Source: Neckera pumila | Lineage: Eukaryota > Streptophyta > Bryopsida > Hypnales > Neckeraceae | Direction of reading: 5' to 3' | Assembly: GCA_963969595.1 (NCBI GenBank) | Contig: OZ018409.1 | Location: forward strand, 16,090,975 to 16,154,974 | Length of the DNA: 64,000 bases | Shown here: piece by piece, positions 32,654 to 45,200 of the stretch | How the letters are laid out: every line of letters starts with the position of its first letter | Position numbering within the stretch: position 1 is the stretch's first letter | Notes under the pieces: model-generated | The model's database searches: none | Told to the model about the DNA's origin: nothing | What the model saw: the letters and a program-made list of their open reading frames with translations, nothing else | Position numbers and translations under genes: made by a program

Positions 32654-33912
32654 CATTAGAAAAATTCTCAGCCCTCCGAAGGGCCGCTCTATAATGACCA
32701 ATCCAGTCTATTAGTCACCTGAGAATTAGTAGGGGCATATAGCCACAAAGCATTGTCAGAGTGTGTGAATTTTGTGAAAGATATCAGGACTCCAATAATG
32801 AGGTGTAGAAGAAGTCTGTTTAATATTCAACCATGTAAGCATATAGGATGATTAATTGGGAATTTAATCAAATTTAATGAAACTAATCAAAATCAAGTGG
32901 ATTTTCAAGCTAGTTGCTAAAAAATTAGATAAACTCTTACATTTCCAACTAGCTTCTAAAGCCACTTAGTTTAAGGTGTTTGAAGATGAGAAGAGAAGCT
33001 CCTTATGTACACATGGGGTGGTAGGAGGTAGAACAATCCATGTGGGATATGTAATTTAGAATTTGTAGTTTCTCAACCGTTCATAGTTAAATTTAAAGTA
33101 ATTATTGTGTTAAAACTAGAATTTTAGACTTCATTTAGGCATAATAGAATGAATTTTTTTGAAAAATTTTGAACCAAAGAAAGTTGGATTATCAAGATAG
33201 TTTTTGTCTACAAAAATCCGTTTGAGGTTTAGAGCCTTCAATAAAAAGTTTTGGATAAAATTAGGAGAAGGTATTTAAAAATGTCAAAGAAAATCTCCTT
33301 TTCAACCTCTTTAAGAATTTTGTTTATGAATCATTACTGGATGCTCAAAAATTCAAACGGATTTTTGTAGATGAAAATTAGCTTGATTTCCCAACTTTCT
33401 CTAGTTCAAAGTTTTTTGAAAAATTCATTCTACTATGCCTAAATGAGGTCTGAAATTCTAGTTCTAACTCAATTCTTGCATTTGACAATGAGTGATCTCT
33501 CTTCTAAATAACCCATACCCTTTGAAGATTCACCATGGACAATTGATTTCTCTATAAAAACAATCTCTTCACCCTTCTTTCTCACCAATTATTAATGAAT
33601 TAAGTCTATTATGATGCCACTAAAAAATCCCTTGATGTTCTTTGGACTATTTTTGACATTTGCTTTTTTATTCATAACTTGATTAGAAAACAAGGTATGC
33701 AATAATGAAGGTTAAGGTGCATTACAATACTTGAACCTTGATTAATTAACTATTGGTACTTGGATTTCAAGCCACTGACAGTCATCGGACATTGTGACTT
33801 TAGGTGATTGACTATAGGAGAAAAATAAATCATTAAGCAAAGTTAAATGTAATTGTGGGGTGCTTTCAGCTGCTCTGGAGCGGCCCTCCAAAGGGCCGAG
33901 AATTTCTCTAAT
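32654..33912. mobile_element. Non-coding element, CATTAG/CTAATA ends, long variant
   Basis: About 1.26 kb from CATTAGAAAAATTCTCAGCC to GGGCCGAGAATTTCTCTAAT. Subterminal GGGCCGCTC / GAGCGGCCC motifs face each other. It is an inverted relative of 11914-12788. No transposase is present. Confidence 0.6.
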
Positions 33913-34327
33913 AGGTTGCTTTTAAAAAAAAAAAACTCAAGTCACAAGAATCTTATTTTCTATTGTCCAGATTTTGTCCAAAACCAATTGGCTAAGGCTA
34001 GATTTTGAGAGTCTTTGGAAGATCGAGAATCAAATATTATAAGCAATTTAATTGAACTGGCGATATTTTTTTCAAATGGCATGAAAACAATTCAGAACGG
34101 CCATTCTAAATCTATACCTGTTCTAGATGGTTTAGAACGGCTGTTCTGGAATCTATACATATCCTAGATGGTGAAAATGGCGCACCTTCAAAGTGGCACT
34201 TGGAATACCGCCATTTTATTGAAATAGCCCTTATATTGTGATGTATAGGGTCTCCTTGAAAGTAGGCAAAACGTGGATTTTGCCCTCATTCCACCACAAT
34301 CAACCAACTTTGACGCACATTAATGGC

Positions 34328-34744
34328 TTAACCCCTAATGACCCAAGTGACCAATTTGTTGCCATGGCCCCTCTTTCTTGAGTTGCCCGTTCTCAAATTT
34401 TGAGGTTTTTTTATAATAAAAATTATTTCTAGAAGATAGACTGTGTTATGAATTGAATCTTGGCGATAGTTTCATCAAATTCCAAGCTAAATTCTGCCTT
34501 TTGGAATTTTTAAAGTTCAGTGGTAGAGTGTAGTTCACTGTTCATTTTTCGGGGTTTTGTTTAAGCACAGACTCAAAATTCAGCCAACCAATGTAATTGT
34601 TGCCCACCTAAAAAAGGGCAGATATAAGGAGCTCAAAGAGAAAAGAAGTGTGTCCATTCTTATTTGTCTTTCAAACTCTACTCTCATTTTAGTGGCCACC
34701 GTGCTTTGCAAGCTCCACTTTGAAAATTGCAAAATGACTAAAAT
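34328..34744. repeat. Left end of a TTAA-type family gamma element
   Basis: Starts TTAACCCCTAATGACCC and matches 8357-8770 for about 400 bp. It then stops at the CACTA element that begins at 34745. Its right half is not found on the far side of that element, so it is truncated. Confidence 0.65.
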
Positions 34745-35514
34745 CACTATAAGAAACTAACCTTTTTCATGATGTCTGAAAAAACGTCGTCTGATGTCCG
34801 AAAAACATGTTTGAGAGTCAACGTAGATGTCACCTAAAATCGCGTCACGAAAAACAAACAAAAACGTCTGCTATTTTAAAAAAACATGCCCAATTTGGCT
34901 TTATTTTTTTTTAACATCACACATGACATGCTTTTTCAAGGTCCCAAAAGTGTGCCATTTGGCGGACAACTTAGCTCCACGTAAGCGCCACGTAGGTGGA
35001 CAATGCCATGTAGGAAAAAAATTTCATCCGGTTTATTGCTGACATGGACCAAGGGAAAAGTAACATGGATCTGCCAATATCTGACGTGGCATGCCTTGTC
35101 AGCATACTTTTATGTTGTTTAAAAAATTTTAATGTTGTTTTTTTAAATGTCAATTTAGACATCTACTTAGACGTTTTTTGAGACATCAATTGCTGCATAT
35201 TGTACCCATAGGACAAGGTCAGTAGAAAAAAATTATTTAAATAAATAAATAAATAAACAATCAAAATGACAAGAATTCAACAAGAATTCAATAAAACTTA
35301 CCATCTACCATCAAGAGAATTTTTGATGGCAAAATGAAGGAATTCATTCATTAAAAGTTAGTGAAAATGAAGGATTAAGAGGTCCTATTTATTTTCATTG
35401 TCCATCCATGGTGAGAAAAGATATGGGAGAATTAAAATATGGGAACTTAACCATTGTAAATTTTGACATTGTTTTAGACGTCTAGACGTTGTTTCAGAGG
35501 GAAACTTAGTAGTG
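34745..35514. mobile_element. CACTA-type MITE
   Basis: A 770-bp non-coding element beginning CACTATAAGAAACTA and ending CTTAGTAGTG (reverse complement CACTACTAAG). Subterminal repeats of ACGTC/GACGT occur in both ends, for example AACGTCGTCTGATGTCC on the left and TAGACGTCTAGACGTTG on the right, as expected for CACTA (En/Spm) elements. A 3-bp target duplication is not obvious. It lies just downstream of the truncated receptor kinase. Confidence 0.65.
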
Positions 35515-35772
35515 TGAGCAGAGAGCAGAGAGCAGAGTTTGGAAAGCAGAGAATCAAATTTTTGTAATCAATTTTGACAAAAAGAGTGCCTATTACCGTG
35601 GAATCTAGAATTATTTTAAGCCACGTAGTGCAAGCTTTTGCGCTATCTGCGTTTGATACCTACGAAGTGTTTGTTCCATATGAATTTTTAGCACCCGTAA
35701 TTACACATGGGTCTCAAAAAAGAATTTGGAAAGATGACAGCAACACATGTGATGCAAAAGAGAATTCTCACC

Positions 35773-38700
35773 CGTTCGGGCAGGTAAACATCATCTTCCG
35801 ATTGACTGGGGTCTTTATTCCTTGTCCCACTCACAATCTCCAGGAGCAGAACGCCAAAGCTGAAAACATCGGCCTTTTCGCTCAATTGACCATAGAGGAT
35901 GTACTCTGGTGCTATATAACCACTGCATAACAAACAAAAGAAGTGCAATCAGGTCTTTCAGCATAAGAATTGTAAAATTGATGACTAAGCTTCTCAGTAT
36001 CCACCTCGAAGACCGAAGCTGAGTTTCAACAATCAACAATTCAACGGATTTCTCCTTCAGTATCCAATATTGCCCAACAAAATATCCTACTGAGAGACCA
36101 AGAAAGCTTGAAATAATCCCCATGCCAATGCGACGTTGGGTCAGACTACTCACAGTGTACCAGCACGATGCTGGGTTACAATTTCAGATTTTTTATCTTC
36201 TATTGGCCTGGCCAAGCCAAAATCAGAAATCTTGGCATTCAGATCCTTATCCAACAAAATATTGCTCGCTTTGATATCTCGATGGATAATTCTCGTCTGA
36301 GATGATGCGTGCAGATAATATAAACCTTGCGCAATTCCCAGACAAATACGCTTTCTCGCTGGCCAGCCCACCACTTGCCATACATTTACACTAGATGAAC
36401 CTGCCAAATAGATTAAGCAGCCATTAGTCAATAGTTAAGGGACCACGACAGACCACCAGAACCATAGATTTGTGGATGTGTTGCTCTTGTTGTAATCTGA
36501 TTTGACCATAAAGTACCTCTGACTGCCGCATTTTCAGTCACATGAAGGTTCAAATCACCAGATTGGTAACAAGTAGAGACCTCAATCCAAAAAATATCAG
36601 ACCAAACTTCCCACTGGAAACATCTATGATGAAGATTAAATACCCACCTTGGAACAGAAGCTTGTCCAAATCACAGAAGTCAACAAGCTCATACACGAGG
36701 AGCATCTCTTTCCCATGGAGGCAATACCCTAGAAGAGCTACAAGGTTGCGATGCTGAAGATTATTAATCAGAAGAACTTCATTCAGAAAGTCCTCGCCGG
36801 CTTGTTCAGTCTTCAATTTTAATTGCTTCACAGCCACCTGTGTGTTGTTCGTGAGTACTCCCTGCACAATTCCCAAAGATCCCATTCACTCTATCACTTC
36901 CATCCATTCAGAACTGCAAGCTTAAGGGCAGGTTTGTTCTTCTCCGAACAACCCTTGAGGACAAGAAAGAAGTCGAGGTCAAGACATGGCTATTTCGAGC
37001 CCATGGGCTGAGATGAAAAGACATTAAAAAACTGGACTGGTAAAATCGTGCTTCCATATGTAGATATGTCCATATTATCAAGTTACCATCAATTATAAAA
37101 TTTCTTGGCCCATAGCCAAAAGGAGAAAATATAATGCTTCAGAACAACCTTCCAATTTTGAACCGACAATCACATTGCCAAATTTCTCAACATATAAATA
37201 GAATGTCTTATCCTCAACCTGGATTTCCTGAATCTGGGAGTCAAACACTCCCGCGGAGGGATTACTAAAAGCAACATGTTGTGCCATAGGTAAAAGTGCT
37301 CCGAACCAGTGAATGAATAAGTGGATTTGAAGTAAAATTTAGGTTACCAAGATTGTTCCTCAAAGCATCCAATCTTCAACGAGTGTATAATGGGTGTAAC
37401 AGATTGCAGATTGATTTCGTACCTTGTAAACAGTACCATATCCACCTTGACCCAGTTTCCTCCCTTCAGAAAAATTCATCGTGGCAGCGCGAAGTTCATG
37501 GTAATTGTATCTCTTCGCTCTCACGTCCGACTCTTCAAACCCTACACATTGTCAAACCAGCATTAAAGATCACACTGAATATTCTAAAAAGTAGATTTAG
37601 CACTTGAAATCATGAAAGTTTAGAGTAATCAAGAAAAGTTAGAATAGTCGGATGTTCTTATGCTTAGAACTCATTGAGGAACATTTTTTAAAAACAAGAC
37701 AATCGATAATGGACGATGAGAAGGGCGTAACAAAGTTTAGTACTTTTCACGAGAGTGCCCATATGCTTGTTTTTTCGGTGAATGAAGATAGCTAAGCATA
37801 AGATCACGCCTAGCAGTCCGACACCACAAATGACAGTTGGAATGATGATGGCCTTGTAGTTAATCTTCTTTGGAGGCTCTGCAATGAGTCGCAAAATTGG
37901 AGATACGTTAATACATCATTGGAAAAAAGAGGAAGTCACACCACCAACTAACCTCTGGACCCAAAACGAGTCTGACCAGATCTTTCACAGCCAAATAGTA
38001 TGGTTAAAACATTACTAGTACTAGGATGAGAATACGATAATCCATACATGCCAATGTTGCAAAATGAATCTAAATCATCTAAACTCTAAAGAATCAGAGA
38101 AGGCGAGTTCTCAATTCTCCAAAACTTCTGTAATCACCTGAGATGGCACAATACTGCTCGCAGAAACACCTTCTTCCATCGTCAGCTGATGCTGCCGAAC
38201 AGTACGGATTACCTCCCAAACTGTACAAGAAAGCAATGGTCCATGAGGTAGTGCAAACATACAAGGTAAGAAAAAAACATTATTTACCACTAACTTTAAC
38301 TGCATACAAGATTCAAGAACTGAATTCAACACATCTTTTGCATAAAGTTAGAGGCGCTATGTGTAGAATTGAAAAGAAGACTCACTAGAATTTGATGTTC
38401 CCACTAGAATTCAAAAACTGCTGCTCAAAAATCACATCTGTGATGCTGTTGTTCATCAAGCTTAGCACATTCAAAGTTCTTGAATTCGCACTTCTATTGG
38501 TTGGCAAATTCTGAATGCCAGATAGTATGCTCTTGATGTTCAAAACTCCACTTACGTTGATCTCATTAAGATACCTGTACACCATGGAAGGAACCAATCA
38601 AGGTTTACTACACATGAAGCCTGTCAAACTTAAACAGCAAGGGAGACTTGGTGCTCAATGAAAATGTGGGACTTAATAGAGCGATACTTACCTACATCTC

Positions 38701-41700
38701 CATCACTTACGTTGATGAATGATAAGCCCTTCACTGCTTGCTACTATTATTTCAAAGTTATCCTTTATATCTGCAATTTAATTTGTCCATGCTGTATTGT
38801 TTTTCAACGCCAAAAGGACATGACGTCATTATCTGCTTCAATTTCACTGATATAATTGCAGACTGGGATTCTATTTTATGAGGATCCATGCGCTTGTTCC
38901 TTAAATAATGTACCCTACCTCACCAGAGACCACACATTCCAAGGAGCTGTATTGTCTAAAATACTAATATGGAATCTTTAACTCTTGTCTCTCAAAAAGT
39001 AATGTGCCTTTCCATTGAGATGTTTACTGTGACTGATCGAAACAACATAGATAACTCGCACTTCACTTACAGTTCCGCTCGTGATAAGAGATCGGGATGT
39101 GCGTTCCAGTCTGCTGGAAGAGCGCCACCAATGTTTAGACCTGATAGATCTAGAACTCCCACGTTTGGAGGAAGCCAGCTTGTGAAAAGTTGTGAGAGCC
39201 CCGGCAACTCTGAGAAGCCATTACGACTGAGGTTTCTGCAGCACGAAATTAAAACCAATTGAATAAGTAATATGATGCAGAGTTTCAACTTGCTTGGCAG
39301 GCAAGTCAAAGTAATTACCCGGCACGATTATTGATCGACTGATTCATAGTAACAGCAAATCATTTCAGAAGCTTCAATCACGTGTGAATTTGAACGAACA
39401 ATCTTACATTCGCATATTTGTTATGCAAATAAAGAGTAACGTAACTAATTTCAAAGCCTAGGGGACGTTGAAATCTGCAGGTCATATGAAACTCACAGAT
39501 TGTACAGTGTGGAGTTGGCGAATGTATAATTCAACTTTGGAGGTGGTCCGGTAAATTTATTTCCGGACAGGTCCCTGCATCAAAGGTTGTCCTCGGGAAT
39601 GAGAAAGTTAACATGTATATTGTGGTCCACATTACATGCAACGGGGTGAAGTCACAAAGCAATCCTGGATTTGCTTCATAATCGTGCCACGTCTTCTATC
39701 CTCCAATTTCAATATCGAAATTGAATATAATCAAGGAAGGAAGGACACATGCACATCTGTGAAGCTTAACCAGATGGGTTCTGACTAGTTGTAATGCACG
39801 ATACAGACTTGAGTCGAGAATTTATACAGATTATGAAAGTGAGGGCTTACAGTGTGAGAAGCTGTGTCATGTTCTCAAAAGCGTTGGATGGGATGGTTCC
39901 AATAAATGAGTTCCGTCCAATGTTAAGCACTTGTATTGTAAGCGTCTGAGCAAAATTCTCAAATGGAAAGTCGCCTGAAAGTTGGTTTCCGCTCAAGTCC
40001 CTATTTTATACCCAGAGCAGGACGTACAGATGCACTGAGTAATAACGATCCGAGAATTTGTGTTCATTTTGTATGTTTGCATGGTCCGGAGCAAATTTGC
40101 ATTTCAAGGGCAGCTCTTGTGCTTTGGAGTGTTTTCCGTGTATATATTTTAGGAACAATCAACTGTTGCAACAAATGGCGACTGTTACTAAAGCAGCAAC
40201 TCACAAACAAACCAGTCAGTAATCAATCTGACAGTTCAATAGTCACTTACAGCTCAAGAAGATTGCGCATATTCGAAATTTCTACAGGAATAACTCCACT
40301 GAATCCATTATCGTGAAGGTCGCTACAAAATAATCCAGTGGAGGACGGACAAGAAGCAGTTAGAGGACGTATTAATAGCAGATTCAGAAACGTCTGTCAT
40401 TGAAAACACTAAGGCACCAAAAATCTAGATTTCAATTAAAAAGTTCGACAAAAAGCCTAGCAATTTCTCCACCGTCTTCGGTCTGAATAAGTTCAGTGGA
40501 GTTAAAAAATTTCTATTGCAACACATTTCACTTTCATTTGATTAATGAACAGAGAAGAAGAAAAGAAAAAATACTAGCATTTCATCTCGAATGCAGCTAC
40601 TTTAGAGTTGGTCAAATTCCACTTGCCAACTCATACATGCATGCTCGAATAGTGGGTGGATCGATCGATAATTTGGAGCTTACAGGATGTTCAGAGGGAT
40701 ATCGGCAAGCTCTTTCGGCAGATTGCCACTCAAATTAGGGTTCCTAGTCAATTTTCTGCACACAAATGGGAGTTATTTCAATTACAATACCCAGAATTCA
40801 TACTTCGTATCTAAAGAAACTAATTCCACAATGAAGCTTTAATTGTACTCCCATACTATGAATTAATCTGGTACTTACAAAGAGACAAGTTTGCTGAGCT
40901 GGTTGATTTCAGACGGTAGAGTGCCTGATATTGATGCAGCGTCAAACTCCCTGCAAATAACATTGTAACCTTAGCACTCCTACGCTTTTCAGTCTCCAAT
41001 CCCACTCTCTGCTGCAAAAACTTGAAAATTTAAAACTTATAACACTGAACTCAAAACATTTCTGCTAAGCTCCGGGATTCTTAAGTACTATTATCACAAC
41101 TAGCATACTGTTGATGTCCATATCATCTCCGAAATTAACTCTACAGTCGAGAATGGACCCGCTCAACAAATACTCTCCCATTCCTAAATGAAATGCTTCA
41201 GGAAAAGAAGTGAGCATCCCGTAAGTCCCCGTGATGGCGATTGTGAGCGGTAATGAAAGATCGTGAAACATGTATTCAAAGCTCTATGTCCTGCTTTTAT
41301 GTACTGGTCAGGATATTCTAATGTGTCATTTAATCAAGCCTTGAGTTCTGATAGTAGTATCTAATTGTGACATCCCTTTCAATCAAGGGATCAGCATAAC
41401 ATCACACATTCCATTAAATAAAAAACTCAAAGATTTACGGGTGAAGAAAGGTTCTTACAAGCCAACAACCCAAGTGTTCCATATTGTGCCATTGAAGTGG
41501 TATCGCAGGCATGTGACCCCTCGCCAGTTTCTGTCGGCATCATAGCAAGGCCAAGCTGTATCATTCCCAGTTGGAGTAAACCAGTTTAACAGGTTTGAAC
41601 TGGGGAATGGCGTACTTGTGTTCCATGCTCCCCACAGGCTCTGCAATCCATTCACTAGTCCCGCATCCAAGATTAGGTTGTAGCCTAAAATGAGGCAGCG

Positions 41701-42180
41701 TTCCAAAAACATAATATTGATTCACAAGGACATTAAAACTCAGACGGACCAAATGGTTAAGTTTCAGAGATCTAAAGCTGGAAGTGGGGCTGGAAGAGAA
41801 CCTAAGGCTTTTGTTGGCTTTTCAACCCATCTAATGATCCAATAATGATCTACAACCTAGTATTTCTATCACTTTGCAATAGGTTGAGGCACTCTAACAA
41901 GACGGGAAACTGATTGTTGAGCTCCTCTTGTCATTGCCGGTGCGTTAAATAGAATGAAAAGAAGAGCCTTGCAATCCCTGCCAGGCTCCTCTATTGCCCA
42001 TACCTGGATGCTGGAATAATAAGATAAATTGGGAACATATGATCGCATGGCAAAAATAAAAAAGTTGCGCTTCTGAGGAAACGTACGATCTTCGGTGAGG
42101 TATATATGTTGGCCACGAAGACAGGCAGGATGCCAGAGCAGCAAGATAAGCATAACCCCTACAATCTTGAAGACACCCAT
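35773..42180 (-). CDS. LRR receptor-like kinase, lacks last kinase exon
   Basis: Minus-strand gene reconstructed as 15 exons: 42180-42117, 41684-41459, 40950-40879, 40755-40684, 40322-40251, 40000-39851, 39574-39497, 39235-39071, 38574-38386, 38220-38138, 37878-37744, 37541-37423, 36861-36648, 36400-36154 and 35922-35773. All use GT-AG introns and the phases match. Product, in order: a signal peptide; an LRR cap (NWRGVTC); LRRs, several in 72-nt exons ([20 protein letters not shown]); a Cys cluster (GGNPYC..CFCEQYC); one transmembrane helix ([20 protein letters not shown]); and a kinase with [32 protein letters not shown] and APEY. Kinase subdomains X-XI are missing: after the donor at 35772 no further exon is seen before the CACTA element. 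It would be a plasma-membrane receptor if the 3' end exists elsewhere; here it looks truncated. The exon 11/12 junction is the least certain. Confidence 0.8.
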
Positions 42181-42791
42181 GGCAATTCCTCCGCAAAATG
42201 AATCAACGTACAACAATTCGGATCACGGCAATTCTTTAGGGATGGAGACATGGCACTAATCGAAATTGCAAGCACCACCTGCATTAACTCCAATCTTCAA
42301 GATCATAAAACTCCCAAATAATCTCAGCTCCCAGATAATATATCAGCGACCCCTAGTGGAATTCTATGAAAAAGAAAGCAAGACCCGAGAGTTTGGTCCT
42401 TGCCATAGAGTAAAGCCAGACAAGAAATGAAGGCTGTTGATAGACCTAGCCCTAAATTTACTCTCAGGAACACGTATTCAACTAGCCGTTCAATTCTCTC
42501 TTCATTCGTGCATGCAAGCCATCACTCAATTCTAAGTTTGCTATTGCAACGTTCATTTGCAAACCATTTCTCAAATGCGCGCATCTTAAGAGGTTGCATC
42601 TCAAGAAAGAGGATGTTGCAAAAAAATTGAGCAAAGACAAAATATCGATGCAGAAACGAATCCACAAAACTAAAATCTATGTATGAGCCTCATTAGCAAA
42701 AAGTTTAACGCTGGAATTCGAACCTGGAGCTAGTTGCCGACAGTCTGCAAAGCCCCGAAATGCAGCGCCGTGAACGGAAATGCTTAGCTTA

Positions 42792-43290
42792 GGGCCTCTT
42801 CACACTATGGCCGTCCAAGTCGAGAGGCCTTGGGATTGAGAGTCCAAACTTTTGGTGAGAGTCCAAAGAAATGAGCAATAAATGATAGGTTTTGGAGCCT
42901 TTGGCCGGCCATAGTGTGAAGCCTCCAAAGCCAAGCCCAAAGTCCAAACTTATACCATATGTGTGACTTCTATCCTTCTCTCTCTCCATTTGTCCATCCA
43001 ATTTCTGAAATTCCCTATGAAGCCTCACTCATATGGCAAATTTTTCAAGCAAAAGCTAAAAAAACATGAGAAAGGGGTCATAAATGGCCTTGGAAAAAAA
43101 ATCACAGCACGTGCTCTCATCATCAAACTAGGAATGTAAAGGATATAAATGGAATAAGAGAATGGCATTGGAACAAGAAGGGGGCATCCTATGCCAAAGG
43201 GAATGCAAAGTGAAGTAGATTCATTGAATGCAAAGACTCCTCATTGTCATGGTGGAGACTAAGTTTCAAACCCCAATGGCGACACAAATA
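42792..43290. mobile_element. Deletion derivative of the Harbinger element
   Basis: Starts GGGCCTCTTCACACTATGGC after TTA, like the left end of 17466-25518, and keeps the internal GGCCGGCCATAGTGTGAAGC repeat. It then jumps to sequence matching about 19730-19950 (the Myb gene intron region) and ends near an 8-bp tandem repeat. The right terminal repeat is not present. Confidence 0.7.
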
Positions 43291-43324
43291 ACAAAATAAC
43301 AAAATAACAAAATAACAAAATAAA
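43291..43324. repeat. AACAAAAT tandem repeat
   Basis: About four copies of the 8-bp unit AACAAAAT at the broken right edge of the Harbinger derivative. Confidence 0.85.
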
Positions 43325-43564
43325 TTTAGCCACTAGCCAGTTGTTTCTTCCATACTCATGTGATACTTGGTGATATCTATATCAAAACTAGGTGATACCT
43401 AGTTCACGTGTCGTCGTTGACACTTGCATAAGGTTGTGCACTTTCAACGTTTCAGTTCTCAGAGATTTTGTCAGTACTGCAGACAGCTCAAACATCAAAA
43501 AACCGTGTTTTTCTTCAAAGGTGGCAATGCCCTTTCACATTGCACAACACCTCTAAAGTAGAAA

Positions 43565-43987
43565 TTAATACCCGTTCCTGATTGTTCGTATACGGACCAC
43601 CTTTTGGAGTCTTTCAAAACCATACCTACCCACAAACTTAAAATCCTCATAACTTTTGACTCATAGATCCAAATTGAATGATTCAAAGCTTCACACTCCT
43701 AGATAAATCTAAAGAACCAATTTCAGATTTTTAATTTTTTTTAAAGTCATTTTTAAAGAAGTTTTTTGAGCTGCCCGGGCTGCCCGCCGACCACTGAAAA
43801 TCACATATCATGCAATAACTTTTTAAACGTATAGTCAAAAGCTATGAAAGTTGCTGGGCCTTAAAGCTACTCCTTGGACACATGTTGTGTAAAATTTTCA
43901 AAGGAAAAAAATAAAAACTCCATTTGTAGTGAGCTGCCCAAAATTGCTATGTTGCCAAAAAACTGTGTTTGGTCCTTTAGGGGTTAA
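43565..43987. mobile_element. TTAA-type MITE fragment
   Basis: The right end is clear: GGTCCTTTAGGGG-TTAA (43984-43987), preceded by GAGCTGCCC..TTGCCAAAAAACTG, the inverted counterpart of the left end of 44262-45200. The left side begins at TTAATACCCG (43565), which is not a matching terminus, so this copy is probably truncated. Confidence 0.55.
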
Positions 43988-44261
43988 TACTGAAAAAATA
44001 TCTTTTCTAGAAAAAGATGCCTTTAACTGTGCTGAATTGCTTAAATCAATGGTTATGGATGTTGCTACCTTAGCTACAAAATTTTGTCATATACTTCTTT
44101 GAAGACTAGAAAACAATCAACCTCTCCCCTAGTCTTAACTCTCCTTAAATTCATCCACACGCTTCACATATGATTTTCCATTTCCAACACATTATATAAT
44201 ATGAATATTGTCCTCCTAAACAAGCTCTTCTTCCATCCTCCACATATTATTCTATTATGCA

Positions 44262-45200
44262 TTAACTCCTAAAAGTCCAAACACTACTTTTTGACAATAT
44301 AGCATTTTTAGGCAGCTCACTACAAACAAAGTTTTTATTTTTTGCTTTGAAATTTTCATGCAAGATGTGTCCAAGGAGAAACTTTAAGGCCCAACAATTT
44401 TCATATCTTTTGACTACATGGTTAAAAAGTTATTGCATGATATGTAATTTTCATTGGTTGGCGGGCAACTCGAGCAGCTCAAAAATTTCTTTAAAAATCA
44501 CTTTTAAAAAAAATAAAAATTTGAAATTGGTTCTTAGATTCATATATACGCAAAAAAAAAGCTTTAAATCATTCCATTTTTATTTATTAGAAGAAAGTTA
44601 TGTGGATTCTAATCTGAGGACAGTTATAGAATCTCTATTCTAAAACAAACTTTGAAGACCTTTATTTAACTCAATTTTCAATATTTTTGAAAAAAAATAA
44701 AAACTTTTTGTGTAGATTTTTTATTACAACATTACAAACATTAGAATTGGCATTTTCAATTTGATATCTAAATTCTCAACAATTTTGTATTTTGAATCAT
44801 TCTCTACTTCTTTCTACTTACTATTTGTTTCCTATATGTTGTGCAATTCCAAATGATCTGAAATTTTTCAAGCATGTAGCCAATTTGTCATAAAGAATGA
44901 ATCTAGAGAGTAATCACCATTTTGGAAAAAATTTCATACAAATTTGGCCTTATAAAGTGCAGCTGCCCAGATTTTTGCAGGAACAAAAAAAGGATTTTTG
45001 TGAATTCAAATGCTATTATCTTGCAATCCACACGGTGAAAATTTCTGAAATTTTTTCCACAACTCAAACTAGTGTATTCCAGTATCATGCGGTCACATTT
45101 GTCCAAAAATGTTTTTTTTCTAAAATTTGGTCCTTGTATTAGAAATGGCAGTTTTAGAGCAGTTTTGGTGAAAACATAGTCTTTGACCTTTAGGGATTAA
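44262..45200. mobile_element. TTAA-flanked MITE, hybrid ends
   Basis: A 939-bp element: TTAACTCCTAAAAGTCC at the left, GACCTTTAGGGATTAA at the right. The right 200 bp match the end of family alpha (as in 61008), while the left end matches 43921-43987. Different family members therefore share one end and differ at the other. It is absent from the paralogous block near 5118. Open frames at 44347-45142 are spurious. Confidence 0.75.

Larger units (their letters stand above)
41440..43560. repeat. Kinase 5' region and flank, duplicated at 1.6-4.7 kb
   Basis: Same-orientation duplicate of 1620-4660, about 40 kb away. It includes exons 1-2 of the receptor kinase and its upstream flank. Each copy carries its own insertions: 1902-2118 and 2288-3020 are absent here, and 42792-43290 is absent there. 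Confidence 0.75.

Noticed and set aside
37093..37287. Open frame inside a receptor-kinase intron (64 codons) as a missing exon
   Set aside because: It lies between two exons whose phases already join perfectly (TVYK to GVLTNN), and it has no matching splice sites.
41065..41271. Open frame in the second kinase intron as an exon
   Set aside because: Exons 2 and 3 join in phase without it, and no LRR or malectin motif is present.
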